Below are positions 57,038 to 64,000 of a stretch of 64,000 nt of DNA, in pieces. A program made the position numbers and the translations under genes. This DNA comes from Anaerolineae bacterium. GTDB taxonomy: Bacteria > Chloroflexota > Anaerolineae > Promineifilales > Promineifilaceae. The notes below the pieces were generated by a model. The model worked only from the letters and a program-made list of their open reading frames with translations. It was not told where the DNA came from and did no database searches. Location of the stretch: assembly GCA_023382655.1 (NCBI GenBank), contig JAHDWK010000003.1:124001-188000 (forward strand), given 5' to 3'. How positions within the stretch are numbered: position 1 is the first letter of the stretch; each line of letters opens with the position of its first letter.

Positions 57038-58022
57038 GAGCCGCGTTGTCGGATTCGGACAATGAGGGGCGGGGAAAGGTGTGCGGGTAACGTAATTCTG
57101 TGCCAAACATAGGGCTGGCTTTGACGGTCCAATCATTTTGGCTCACATCGTCGTTGAGGTGGTCGAAGTACCCTTGTACCCGGCTGTCCAGCAAATCTAG
57201 CTGGTGGAGCAGAATGGCTTCTAACGTTTTGGGGGTGGTTGGTGATCCCCATTCCAGCGTACCGTGATGTGAGGTGACCAGGTGGATCAGTTGGCGTAAA
57301 TCGGTTTCGGACAAATCATCTAATCGTACCGCGGCCTGTTCAATCATCACCACTGCGCGCACAATATGACCGACGAGACGGCCGTCGTCCGAAAAAGCAA
57401 AACCTTGCGCCACATCGTACTCAATCGCCTTGCCCATATCATGCAACAGCGCGCCCGTCACCAACAGGTCACGGTTGACGTGAGGGTAATGCTCGGCCAA
57501 TGTGTGCGCCAGATTGGCCATGCTCAGACTGTGTTCGAGCAACCCACCCAGGTAGGCGTGGTGCATTTTGCGGGCGGCGGGAGCAATGGAGAATTGATGG
57601 AGAAAAGCTGCATCAGCCAATAAGAGTTGTTCCACAAGGGCTCGCCAGGGTTCAACCAATAAGCCGACGATGTCTTTCAATTCGGCCAGCATGGCCTCGC
57701 GGGGACGGGAACTGGTGGGCAAGAAGACGGCTAAATCAGGATTGAGACATTCATTCAGGTCTGTTACTGTAATTTGTAAACTCTCTTTGTAGTTATTGGT
57801 GCGTCCGGTGATAAGAACAATGCGACCGGGATGCGCCCAACGGAGGATATATTCGGGCACGTCCCAGTAGATAAAGTTCACCTGACCTGATTTGTCACGC
57901 AGATTGCCGAGGAGGTAAGCACGGCCGTCTTTCGTTTGGCGAGTGATGGCATCCTGCAATAAAAAGGGTTCGTTTTCTAATAAATTTCCGGCTTGTAAGT
58001 CAGCTACAAATGTTTTTTTCAC
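57030..58022 (-). CDS. YhaM-type 3'-5' exoribonuclease (OB plus HD domain)
   Basis: 330 residues. N-terminal OB-fold nucleic-acid binding part (about 15-105, GRAYLLGNLRDKSGQVNFIYWD) and an HD phosphohydrolase domain (KMHHAYLGGLLEHSLSMANLAHTLAEHYP, VTGALLHDMGKAIEYD, VTSHHGTLEWGSP). This order matches YhaM/CBF1 exoribonucleases. It overlaps the start of the CinA-NMNAT gene by 8 bases, so both are in one transcript. The start ATG at 58022 has an ACGGCCGT octamer just upstream. Confidence 0.92.
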   Translation of the reverse strand: MKKTFVADLQAGNLLENEPFLLQDAITRQTKDGRAYLLGNLRDKSGQVNFIYWDVPEYILRWAHPGRIVLITGRTNNYKESLQITVTDLNECLNPDLAVFLPTSSRPREAMLAELKDIVGLLVEPWRALVEQLLLADAAFLHQFSIAPAARKMHHAYLGGLLEHSLSMANLAHTLAEHYPHVNRDLLVTGALLHDMGKAIEYDVAQGFAFSDDGRLVGHIVRAVVMIEQAAVRLDDLSETDLRQLIHLVTSHHGTLEWGSPTTPKTLEAILLHQLDLLDSRVQGYFDHLNDDVSQNDWTVKASPMFGTELRYPHTFPRPSLSESDNAAHE

Positions 58023-58164
58023 GGCCGTTTATTTCTCCTGGCTGGTTGGTTACAGGAGATTGTAGAGGGATTTGGCTTTTCTGGCTACAATCCCCGAAAG
58101 GGGCAATCGGTGGTCGCTTGCGATTGGGCGGGCACACAGCCGATCCCTGCGCGAAGGATACAAG

Positions 58165-58743
58165 ATGAAAAAAATCATAGTTGGTATAACGGGGGCGAGC
58201 GGTGTTATCTATGGCATTCGTTTACTGGAAGTGCTCCACACTGTTCCTGAAGTTGAGACCCATCTGGTGATGAGCAGTGCAGCCGGGATAACTATCAGTT
58301 TGGAAACAACCTATACCCCGGAACAGGTCGTGGCCATGGCTGATGTGCATTATCGTTTCATGGATATTGCCGCCGCCATTTCTTCCGGCTCATTTAAGAC
58401 GGATGGCATGGTGGTGGTGCCGTGTTCTATGAAAACATTAGCCGGGATCGCCCATTCGTTTAGTGATAATTTGTTGCTGCGCGCGGCTGATGTCGTCTTG
58501 AAAGAGCGCCGCCGGTTGATCATTGTTCCCCGTGAAACACCATTGCATTTGGGCCATTTGCGGCTGTTGGTGCAGGCAACGGAGATTGGGGCTATTGTGG
58601 CGCCGCCCATGCCCGCCTTTTACCACAAACCACAAACGGTGATGGCGATTGTCGATCAGACGGTGAACCGGCTGCTCGATCTGTTAGACATTTCCCTACC
58701 AGAAGATTTGTTTGCCCGCTGGCAAGGAGTGAAAAGTGAGTGA
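58165..58743 (+). CDS. ubiX: Flavin prenyltransferase UbiX
   Basis: 192 residues. Motifs: MKKIIVGITGASGVIYGIRLLEVL, VMSSAAGITI, GSFKTDGMVVVPCSMKTLAGIAHSFSDNLLLRAADVVLKERRRLIIVPRETPL and the C-terminal TVNRLLDLLDI. It makes prenyl-FMN for UbiD-type decarboxylases. ATG 58165 follows GAAGGA. No UbiD gene is in the window. The next gene, a flavin-binding oxidase-like protein, overlaps its end by 8 bases. Confidence 0.95.
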   Translation: MKKIIVGITGASGVIYGIRLLEVLHTVPEVETHLVMSSAAGITISLETTYTPEQVVAMADVHYRFMDIAAAISSGSFKTDGMVVVPCSMKTLAGIAHSFSDNLLLRAADVVLKERRRLIIVPRETPLHLGHLRLLVQATEIGAIVAPPMPAFYHKPQTVMAIVDQTVNRLLDLLDISLPEDLFARWQGVKSE

Positions 58744-59194
58744 CGCGGCGGTGCAGGCGGAGGCGTTGGCCTATTTACACAGTCACCAGGTGATGACATT
58801 GGCGACTGTAGGTGTGGAGGGGGCTTGGGCAACGGCCGTGTTTTACGTCAATGATGGTTTTGATCTCTACTTCCTGTCGGCGGGCCACACCCGGCACGGG
58901 CGCAATATGGGGCAGCGGGCCGACATAGCCGCCGCCATTCAGGAAGATTACCGGGATTGGGGCGACATTAAAGGGATTCAGTTGGAAGGTGAGGTGGTGG
59001 TGGTGATGGCGGATGAGCGGGCCACGGCCGTTGCCCTTTACACCGAAAAATACCCCTTTGTCGGGCAGGCTGACCCGGCCACGCAAGCGGCCCTGGTAAA
59101 GGTGAATTGGTACCGTTTGCGGCCTAAACGTCTTTATTTCATTGATAACAGCAAAGGTTTGGGACACCGTGATGAGGTAAGTCTGGTGGACTAA
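58736..59194 (+). CDS. Pyridoxamine 5'-phosphate oxidase-like FMN-binding protein
   Basis: 152 residues, split-barrel fold. Typical segments: LAYLHSHQVMTLATVGVEGAWATAVFYVNDGFDLYFLSAGHTRHGRNM, IKGIQLEGEVVVV, and the C-terminal YRLRPKRLYFIDNSKGLGHRDEV. It starts with GTG at 58736, overlapping ubiX by 8 bases, so it is coupled to it. Likely binds FMN or F420-like cofactor; substrate unknown. Confidence 0.88.
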   Translation: MSDAAVQAEALAYLHSHQVMTLATVGVEGAWATAVFYVNDGFDLYFLSAGHTRHGRNMGQRADIAAAIQEDYRDWGDIKGIQLEGEVVVVMADERATAVALYTEKYPFVGQADPATQAALVKVNWYRLRPKRLYFIDNSKGLGHRDEVSLVD

Positions 59195-60420
59195 TTTTCT
59201 CCCTGCTCATAGGTCTTCATCACTACTTTCAAGTAGCGGGTATGGCCGGGGGTGTAGTAAAGGGCCAGGGCCGCTTCCTCCAGGTCAAAGGGTTCAGATA
59301 GAGCCAACATTTCCTGCAAGTAGGCCGCATCGCAACGCATGACCGCTTCCTGGAATGCTTTTTCTCCTTTTACTTCCAGTAGCAATGGTGCAGTGGAAAG
59401 CGATTTGCTTTTCAGGGTGCGAATGACCTGAGCGCGGCGCGCTACCAGCAAAATGGCATTCACTGTGTTCTTGGAAATATCTTTGGTTTCCTGCTCATAC
59501 TTCTCCGCCAGAATATCAATCAACCCCCGCCAGTGCAATTGATCGTTTTGTTGCAGAGTGAGAATCATATCTTTTAGGATAGGAAAACGCTGTTCCACAG
59601 GCACAATGCGCAAACGCGCTTTTTTTAGCTGGCTGCGGTAGCGTTCATGTAACGGCCGTTGCACTTCTTGTTTTTGCGGACGAGAAACATATAGGGTGGT
59701 GTTTACCTGTCTAATTTCCACAATCTGGTTGTATTTTTCTAAAAATTTCCGAAAGCTGCCCTCCGCATAGGAACTTTTATCAAAAGCGCCATTGCTTAAT
59801 TCGGAAAGAAGCTGGCGCACCACGCTGGCACGAACCTGAGTTTCTTCGGACAGTAATTTATCTACGGCCGTTTGCACCAGCATCTCTACCTGGGCATCAT
59901 TTAATTTGGTCGAGGGCACAATGTCTTCATAGTAAACATACTCATCACACAGGCTCACAAAACTCTTGCTGGCCGTATGCCGAATGCCCAGACCAATCAC
60001 ATGTTTACCCCGTTTGCGCAGCGACTGTACCAGCGGTGTAAAATCGCGGTCGCCGGTAATGAGGACGTAGGTGCTGTATTGGTGCCCATCAATTAGCGTG
60101 TCCATTGTATCCACCACAATTTGCATATCCGCCAGATTTTTGCTGAAGTTGTTGATGCGAATGGTAGATTGCGTGGCAAAGCCGGCGACAGCCAGGTCCT
60201 TCATCAACTGTTGGTTTTGTCGCCAATCCCCATACGAACGACGGAGAACGATACGGCCGTGGGTCATCCGTTTGATCTGGTCAAGTATGAGGTTAATATC
60301 AAAATTCAGGTTCGCTTGTTTGGCCCCGATTACCAAATTATCTAAATCCAAAAAGACAGCCACATCATTAGTGTTTGTATTACCCGCTGTTGGGTGGCTG
60401 CTTGTTGACCCATCATTCAT
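59191..60420 (-). CDS. NYN domain protein with OST-HTH/LOTUS domains
   Basis: 409 residues. The NYN (PIN-like nuclease) domain at about 20-165 has the acidic residues in VAVFLDLDNLVIGAKQ, DMQIVVDTMDTLIDG and YVLITGDRDFTPLVQSLRKRGKHVIGLG. Two regions after it (about 185-245 and 275-345) look like OST-HTH/LOTUS RNA-binding domains (ASVVRQLLSELSNGAFDKSSYAEGSFRKFLEKYNQIVEI). It ends 4 bases into the oppositely oriented oxidase-like gene. Role in RNA processing is inferred from the family (LabA/DUF88). Confidence 0.88.
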   Translation of the reverse strand: MNDGSTSSHPTAGNTNTNDVAVFLDLDNLVIGAKQANLNFDINLILDQIKRMTHGRIVLRRSYGDWRQNQQLMKDLAVAGFATQSTIRINNFSKNLADMQIVVDTMDTLIDGHQYSTYVLITGDRDFTPLVQSLRKRGKHVIGLGIRHTASKSFVSLCDEYVYYEDIVPSTKLNDAQVEMLVQTAVDKLLSEETQVRASVVRQLLSELSNGAFDKSSYAEGSFRKFLEKYNQIVEIRQVNTTLYVSRPQKQEVQRPLHERYRSQLKKARLRIVPVEQRFPILKDMILTLQQNDQLHWRGLIDILAEKYEQETKDISKNTVNAILLVARRAQVIRTLKSKSLSTAPLLLEVKGEKAFQEAVMRCDAAYLQEMLALSEPFDLEEAALALYYTPGHTRYLKVVMKTYEQGEN

Positions 60421-60585
60421 GCGATTTCAGCCGGATTCTCCCGATCTCACTTTGTGCTAATTCTACTCTAATCATTCGTTCCCGCAATTGTTTCCCGTGA
60501 AACATCGGTTTACACTTTTCATAATTCGTGTTACCATAATGTTCTTTGAATAATATGTCAACTTGATGCGCAATTGGAGGTCAAA

Positions 60586-61197
60586 ATGAACGAAAGAAGT
60601 AACTGGGTCTGGGAAGGAAAACCCTGGGAGGCGTTCAAATCGTTTGCCATCATCTTTTCCTTTGTGTTGAACTTCATTCTCTTAATTGTGTTATTACTGA
60701 TGGGGCCACTGATAGTCCCCGTCATCCTCAACAACACGGTGGAACCAATTGTCAGTGGGCTAAATGACAGTTTTGTTTTAATGAGCAATGCCACTATCTC
60801 TACCACCATTCCCTTGAATAAAGACCTGCAATTGGAAACGACTATCCCTCTTTCCACAACGACCAATGTGCGGATCATTGAAGATGTGCCCCTGAGTGTC
60901 AATGCCACATTTATTCTGCCGGCGGGTGGTGGCACCATCAACGGCACGGTCGTTTTGGCGCTACCGGCCAATACCAGCCTGCCCGTTGCCCTCAATTTGG
61001 ACGTGCCTGTTAACCAGGCGGTTCATGTGTCTACCGATGTGCCTGTGCAAATTAAACTCAGCGAGACCGACCTGGGCGTGCCTTTTACCAAACTGCAAAA
61101 TCTTTTTAACCCTTTGAATGCCCTGGTGACAAACTTGCCCTCTTCTAACGAGGAGTTGGTGCAGCGCGCGTCCAGCGCGGCGCTGGAACCGCGATAA
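60586..61197 (+). CDS. Single-pass membrane protein of unknown function
   Basis: 203 residues. One strong transmembrane helix (about 20-46) after a short charged cytosolic start, then an extracytoplasmic part rich in Thr, Asn, Val and Pro with repeated TTIPL / NLDVPV / STDVPVQIKL patterns. Such layouts are seen in hypothetical proteins of Chloroflexota. ATG 60586 follows GGAGG at 60576-60580. No enzyme motif is seen. It has no ACGGCCGT octamer. Confidence 0.78.
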   Translation: MNERSNWVWEGKPWEAFKSFAIIFSFVLNFILLIVLLLMGPLIVPVILNNTVEPIVSGLNDSFVLMSNATISTTIPLNKDLQLETTIPLSTTTNVRIIEDVPLSVNATFILPAGGGTINGTVVLALPANTSLPVALNLDVPVNQAVHVSTDVPVQIKLSETDLGVPFTKLQNLFNPLNALVTNLPSSNEELVQRASSAALEPR

Positions 61198-61232
61198 GGT
61201 TCTGGCAGAAAATCGGGTTATAATCCGGCGCC

Positions 61233-62129
61233 ATGAGTGATACACCGCCTGTTTGTGATTATGAAGGTTCGGATTATCGGACGCGGTTTTGGGAGGGGCA
61301 AGGTCGGGACTATGAGGACCAGGTTGAGCGCACTGCTTTGCGCCGCTTGATGCCCCCTACCGGGGAGACGCTGATTGAGATTGGGGCGGGCTACGGCCGT
61401 CTCGCCGACGAATATCACGGTTATAACAAAGTTGTCCTCTTTGACTACTCTCGTTCCCTGCTGCGTGAAGCCCAGGCGCACCTGGGTGATGATCCCCGAT
61501 TCATTTATGTTTCCGGCAACTGGTACAACATGCCGTTTGTAGACGGCCTGTTTTCAACGATGGTGCAAATCCGTACCCTGCATCATGCCGCCGACGTTCC
61601 CGCCCTGTTTCATGAACTGGCGCGTATTGCCCGGCCCAACGGCCGTTACATCCTGGAATTTGCCAACAAAAAAAACCTCAAAGCCATCGCCCGTTATGTG
61701 GCCAACCGCCAGGATTGGTCTCCCTTTGCACCAGAGCCGGTTGAATTTGCTGCCCTCAACTTTGACTTTCACCCGCAGTGGATTCGGCAGCAGTTATTGG
61801 CCGTTGGTTTTGCGCCACAGCGCACCCTGACCGTTTCCCACTACCGCTTTGGCCCGCTGAAGAAAACAGTCCCCACTGGCTTGTTAGTCAAGCTAGATGC
61901 CATCGCCCAGCGCACGGGCAATTGGTGGCAGTTATCCCCCAGCGTTTTCCTGGAAGTAAACCACCCGGCATCTGGCAGCCCAACAGCCCCCCACCATTTT
62001 TTCGCCTGCCCCACCTGCAAAACACCGTTGGCCGAGTCGGTGGACGGCCGTCTCACCTGCCTCAGTTTCACCTGCGGCCAACAATGGCGCGTCGAAGATG
62101 GCCTTTATGACTTCAAAGAACCGGTATAG
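61233..62129 (+). CDS. Class I SAM-dependent methyltransferase with C-terminal zinc ribbon
   Basis: 298 residues. Methyltransferase motif I TLIEIGAGYGRLADEY, VVLFDYSRSLLREAQAHLGDD, and ALFHELARIARPNGRYILEFANKKNL. The C-terminal 45 residues carry CPTCKTPL...TCGQQWRVEDGLYDF, a Trm112/UPF0434-like zinc-ribbon pattern. The substrate is unknown. Start ATG at 61233 lies 35 bases after the preceding gene. Confidence 0.88.
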   Translation: MSDTPPVCDYEGSDYRTRFWEGQGRDYEDQVERTALRRLMPPTGETLIEIGAGYGRLADEYHGYNKVVLFDYSRSLLREAQAHLGDDPRFIYVSGNWYNMPFVDGLFSTMVQIRTLHHAADVPALFHELARIARPNGRYILEFANKKNLKAIARYVANRQDWSPFAPEPVEFAALNFDFHPQWIRQQLLAVGFAPQRTLTVSHYRFGPLKKTVPTGLLVKLDAIAQRTGNWWQLSPSVFLEVNHPASGSPTAPHHFFACPTCKTPLAESVDGRLTCLSFTCGQQWRVEDGLYDFKEPV

Positions 62130-62393
62130 ATCGCATTCGACGCCTGACCAGGGGGTTCAGGCAAAAATAGTTCGGAGGTGTTGTTCTCCTCCGAACTATC
62201 TATCTTGCCGAAAGTTGTAAAACTCACCGGGCCAATACGGTCTCCAACCCGGAAGAACCGGCCAGCTAGAGACTCAGAGCCAACAGCAACAGCAGCAGCC
62301 GTAAGGCGCGGCCGTTCATTGTTGATTGTGTCATGTCAAAACCGCAAATGTCTCTCATGTTTGGGTGCGTTTACAACCGTTACCCTCTACCCT
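62130..62393. other. Intergenic gap with a 12-base-pair hairpin, no gene seen
   Basis: 264 bases between the methyltransferase and the convergent oxidoreductase gene. The hairpin ATAGTTCGGAGG / CCTCCGAACTAT (62167-62178, 62188-62199) is the only clear structure. No promoter or RNA is recognised. Confidence 0.6.
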
Positions 62394-63881
62394 CTACAAA
62401 GGCGATTTGCTGGCAGGATTTAGCCTGGGAGAGGCTTCCACCCGGGGCTGGGCGACAGCACGGCCGTGTGGCCGCAGTGTGCGCCAGAGGACATCGGGAT
62501 AAAAGAGACGCACAGGGGAGACCAGCATTTGCTGCACTGCCAGAAAGGCTTCGGCGACGGTGGCATCGTGCATCATGGCCTCTAGTACACGGCGAATGTA
62601 ACGCTGCATCAAGCGCGCCATGCGACCATTGGACGTACCCGGTTCGTTTTGCCAGTCACGATCCTGTCCGGTGGCTAACTGCCACGGCGCTTCAATAACG
62701 CTCATCAGATCCTTCTGAAAGCGTGCGGCCAGCCCGGTCAGGTCTCCCTTCTGCCGGCGTAAACAGTTGTCCAGCTTCATACTGGCCATCGCCGCCACCG
62801 ACATGCCCTGCCCATAGGCCGGGTTGAAGGCGTAGACGGCATCGCCACAGACCAGGAAATTTTCCAGGTAATGTGGCAGGTCCTCATAATGCCACCTACG
62901 ATTCTCCATACGGCGATAACCTCGGATTTGTGAGATCGGCTCGGCATTCTGAATGATATTGACGAAATCCGGCGCCGGCAGGGTCCGCGCAAATTCCAGG
63001 AAGCCCTCTTCGTCTGTCGGCGGGTAGTCGCCGCCCATGCCAATCAGAGACGCCTGCCATTGATCGTCTTCTACCTTGACCAGAATAGCGCCACGCCGCT
63101 GGTCAGGCGCCAACGGCTGCAAGTACATCACCTTCCAGTCAAAAGCGGGCGGTTGGGAAAACCGGTAGACGCGCGTCGCGTAGCCGGGCTTGCCATCTAC
63201 AACCGTCTCGCGCGGGGCGGGAAAACCTAGTTCAGTCAGCCATTCCGGTACCCGCGAACCGCGCCCGGTGGCGGCCACAACCAGATCGGCTTCGATCTGT
63301 GGCACTGCGCCCGCCTCGCCGCCGCGGCCGCGTAACTTTACACCTGTGGCCTGTGTTCCGGCTTCATTGGTGCAAATGCCGGTGACTTCCACACCCTGCA
63401 CAAAGGTTACGCGCGGATGAGCCGCCAGGCGTTGGCGCACCGTTCCCTCCAACAAAGGCCGGGTAGCAGCCAGCGCCGTGTAAGCCGAGGGGAAGCGTAC
63501 ACGCCAGCGTCCCAGCATGTACAGACGTGCTTCCGATCCCAGGTTGACGGACACAGCTCCCGCCGCTTGCAGGTCTGCCGTGACACCGGGAAACTGTTGT
63601 TCCAACACGCGCAATCCCCCAAGCAAGATGGCGTGGATTTGGTTTCCTTGCGGCACGCCTTTGCGGTAAACGGGTTCCTCCGGCAGCACATCCCGCTCAA
63701 CGATGGTGACGCGGTCGAAGTGGTCAGTGAGTACACGCGCAGCGGTCAGGCCGGCGATACCGCTGCCAATGACCAGCGCATGGCGGCGGCCTGAGCCGGC
63801 ATGATAGGACAGGCCGTTCTCAGCCATCGGTTTATCTTGCATCAAACTTTCCGGTACTAATTGAATCTGGTTCTGGTTCAT
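62394..63881 (-). CDS. FAD-dependent oxidoreductase (geranylgeranyl reductase / hydroxylase-like)
   Basis: 495 residues. FAD motif HALVIGSGIAGLTAARVLTDHFDRVTIVERD, then the mid-domain DLVVAATGRGSRVPEWLTELGF and the second FAD contact LENFLVCGDAVYAFNPAYGQGMSVAAMASMKLD. The layout matches group A flavin monooxygenases and geranylgeranyl-reductase-like proteins. Only one ACGGCCGT octamer occurs, near its 3' end, which is low for this window. Substrate unknown. The start ATG is at 63881. Confidence 0.88.
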   Translation of the reverse strand: MNQNQIQLVPESLMQDKPMAENGLSYHAGSGRRHALVIGSGIAGLTAARVLTDHFDRVTIVERDVLPEEPVYRKGVPQGNQIHAILLGGLRVLEQQFPGVTADLQAAGAVSVNLGSEARLYMLGRWRVRFPSAYTALAATRPLLEGTVRQRLAAHPRVTFVQGVEVTGICTNEAGTQATGVKLRGRGGEAGAVPQIEADLVVAATGRGSRVPEWLTELGFPAPRETVVDGKPGYATRVYRFSQPPAFDWKVMYLQPLAPDQRRGAILVKVEDDQWQASLIGMGGDYPPTDEEGFLEFARTLPAPDFVNIIQNAEPISQIRGYRRMENRRWHYEDLPHYLENFLVCGDAVYAFNPAYGQGMSVAAMASMKLDNCLRRQKGDLTGLAARFQKDLMSVIEAPWQLATGQDRDWQNEPGTSNGRMARLMQRYIRRVLEAMMHDATVAEAFLAVQQMLVSPVRLFYPDVLWRTLRPHGRAVAQPRVEASPRLNPASKSPL

Positions 63882-64000
63882 GGTCTTTTAATCTCCTTTG
63901 GTATTAACCAGTTATTGGTGTTCAGCATAGGGGATTACAGAGGGGGACGAGTCCAAAAAACGGCCGTTTTAGTCTAAATCTCAAACAAAAAAGCTGGATG

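Larger units (their letters stand above)
178..63967. repeat. ACGGCCGT highly iterated palindrome across the window
   Basis: The octamer ACGGCCGT occurs close to 150 times (my hand count 149, possible error of a few), on average once per 430 bases, in genes and gaps alike. First copy 178-185; last 63960-63967. At base compositions near 57-60 % GC about two would be expected by chance. The behaviour is like HIP1 (GCGATCGC) in cyanobacteria. Patches with few copies include 11290-13745, 15670-17500, 43040-44250 and 62470-63955. Confidence 0.9.

Overview
The window is a dense bacterial chromosome segment with about 59 protein-coding genes, no rRNA, tRNA or CRISPR array that I can see, and only one stretch longer than 300 bases without a gene (42867-43237). 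Gene content is cell-envelope and metabolic. Families such as Uma2, XisH/XisI, DUF2723, the PTPS-related membrane family, NYN plus OST-HTH, and Thr/Pro-rich lipoprotein linkers are shared mainly by Chloroflexota and Cyanobacteria. My best guess is a Chloroflexota bacterium (Anaerolineae or Ardenticatenia-like). This is inference from gene families, not a phylogeny.

Layout. 1-3390: iron block (partial feoB, feoC-like, ferritin, Crp-like regulator). 3568-8113: a beta-hydroxyacid dehydrogenase, rluD and lspA, a methyltransferase, pfkA. 8193-13778: an alpha/beta hydrolase-acyl-CoA ligase fusion, a polysaccharide deacetylase, a lipoprotein, xisH/xisI. 13785-15999: PadR-hydrolase-SUMF1 operon. 16166-22198: DsbA/DsbB pair, Tat multicopper oxidase plus ZIP transporter, a broken methyltransferase-like gene, etfBA. 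22280-32248: lipid and membrane genes, then a five-gene minus-strand run encoding a GTP cyclohydrolase II-reductase fusion, a BchC-like dehydrogenase, a PTPS homologue, a glycosyltransferase and a methyltransferase. This run is the best candidate for an undescribed pathway, probably a modified, glycosylated pteridine or related compound. 32413-42866: XRE regulator, class A PBP, Uma2, YqeC-MocA fusion, LysM protein, large GT-C-like membrane protein. 43238-55769: surface polysaccharide genes with two B12-type radical SAM enzymes. 55901-63881: CinA-NMNAT fusion, YhaM-like nuclease, UbiX, flavin oxidase-like protein, NYN protein, methyltransferase, FAD oxidoreductase.

Two genome-wide signals stand out. 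First, the palindrome ACGGCCGT occurs close to 150 times by hand count, where about two are expected by chance. It resembles cyanobacterial HIP1 in behaviour and writes the tripeptides TAV, DGR/NGR or RP into most proteins. Second, at least ten families of short palindromic or word-iterated repeats (for example AGACCTGACAGGTTT, GATTGGGAGATT, GTGATGCGTGATGC, ACATCCGATTTCT) fill the intergenic gaps. They supply stop codons to several genes and also sit in frame inside at least six coding sequences; one gene carries four different ones.
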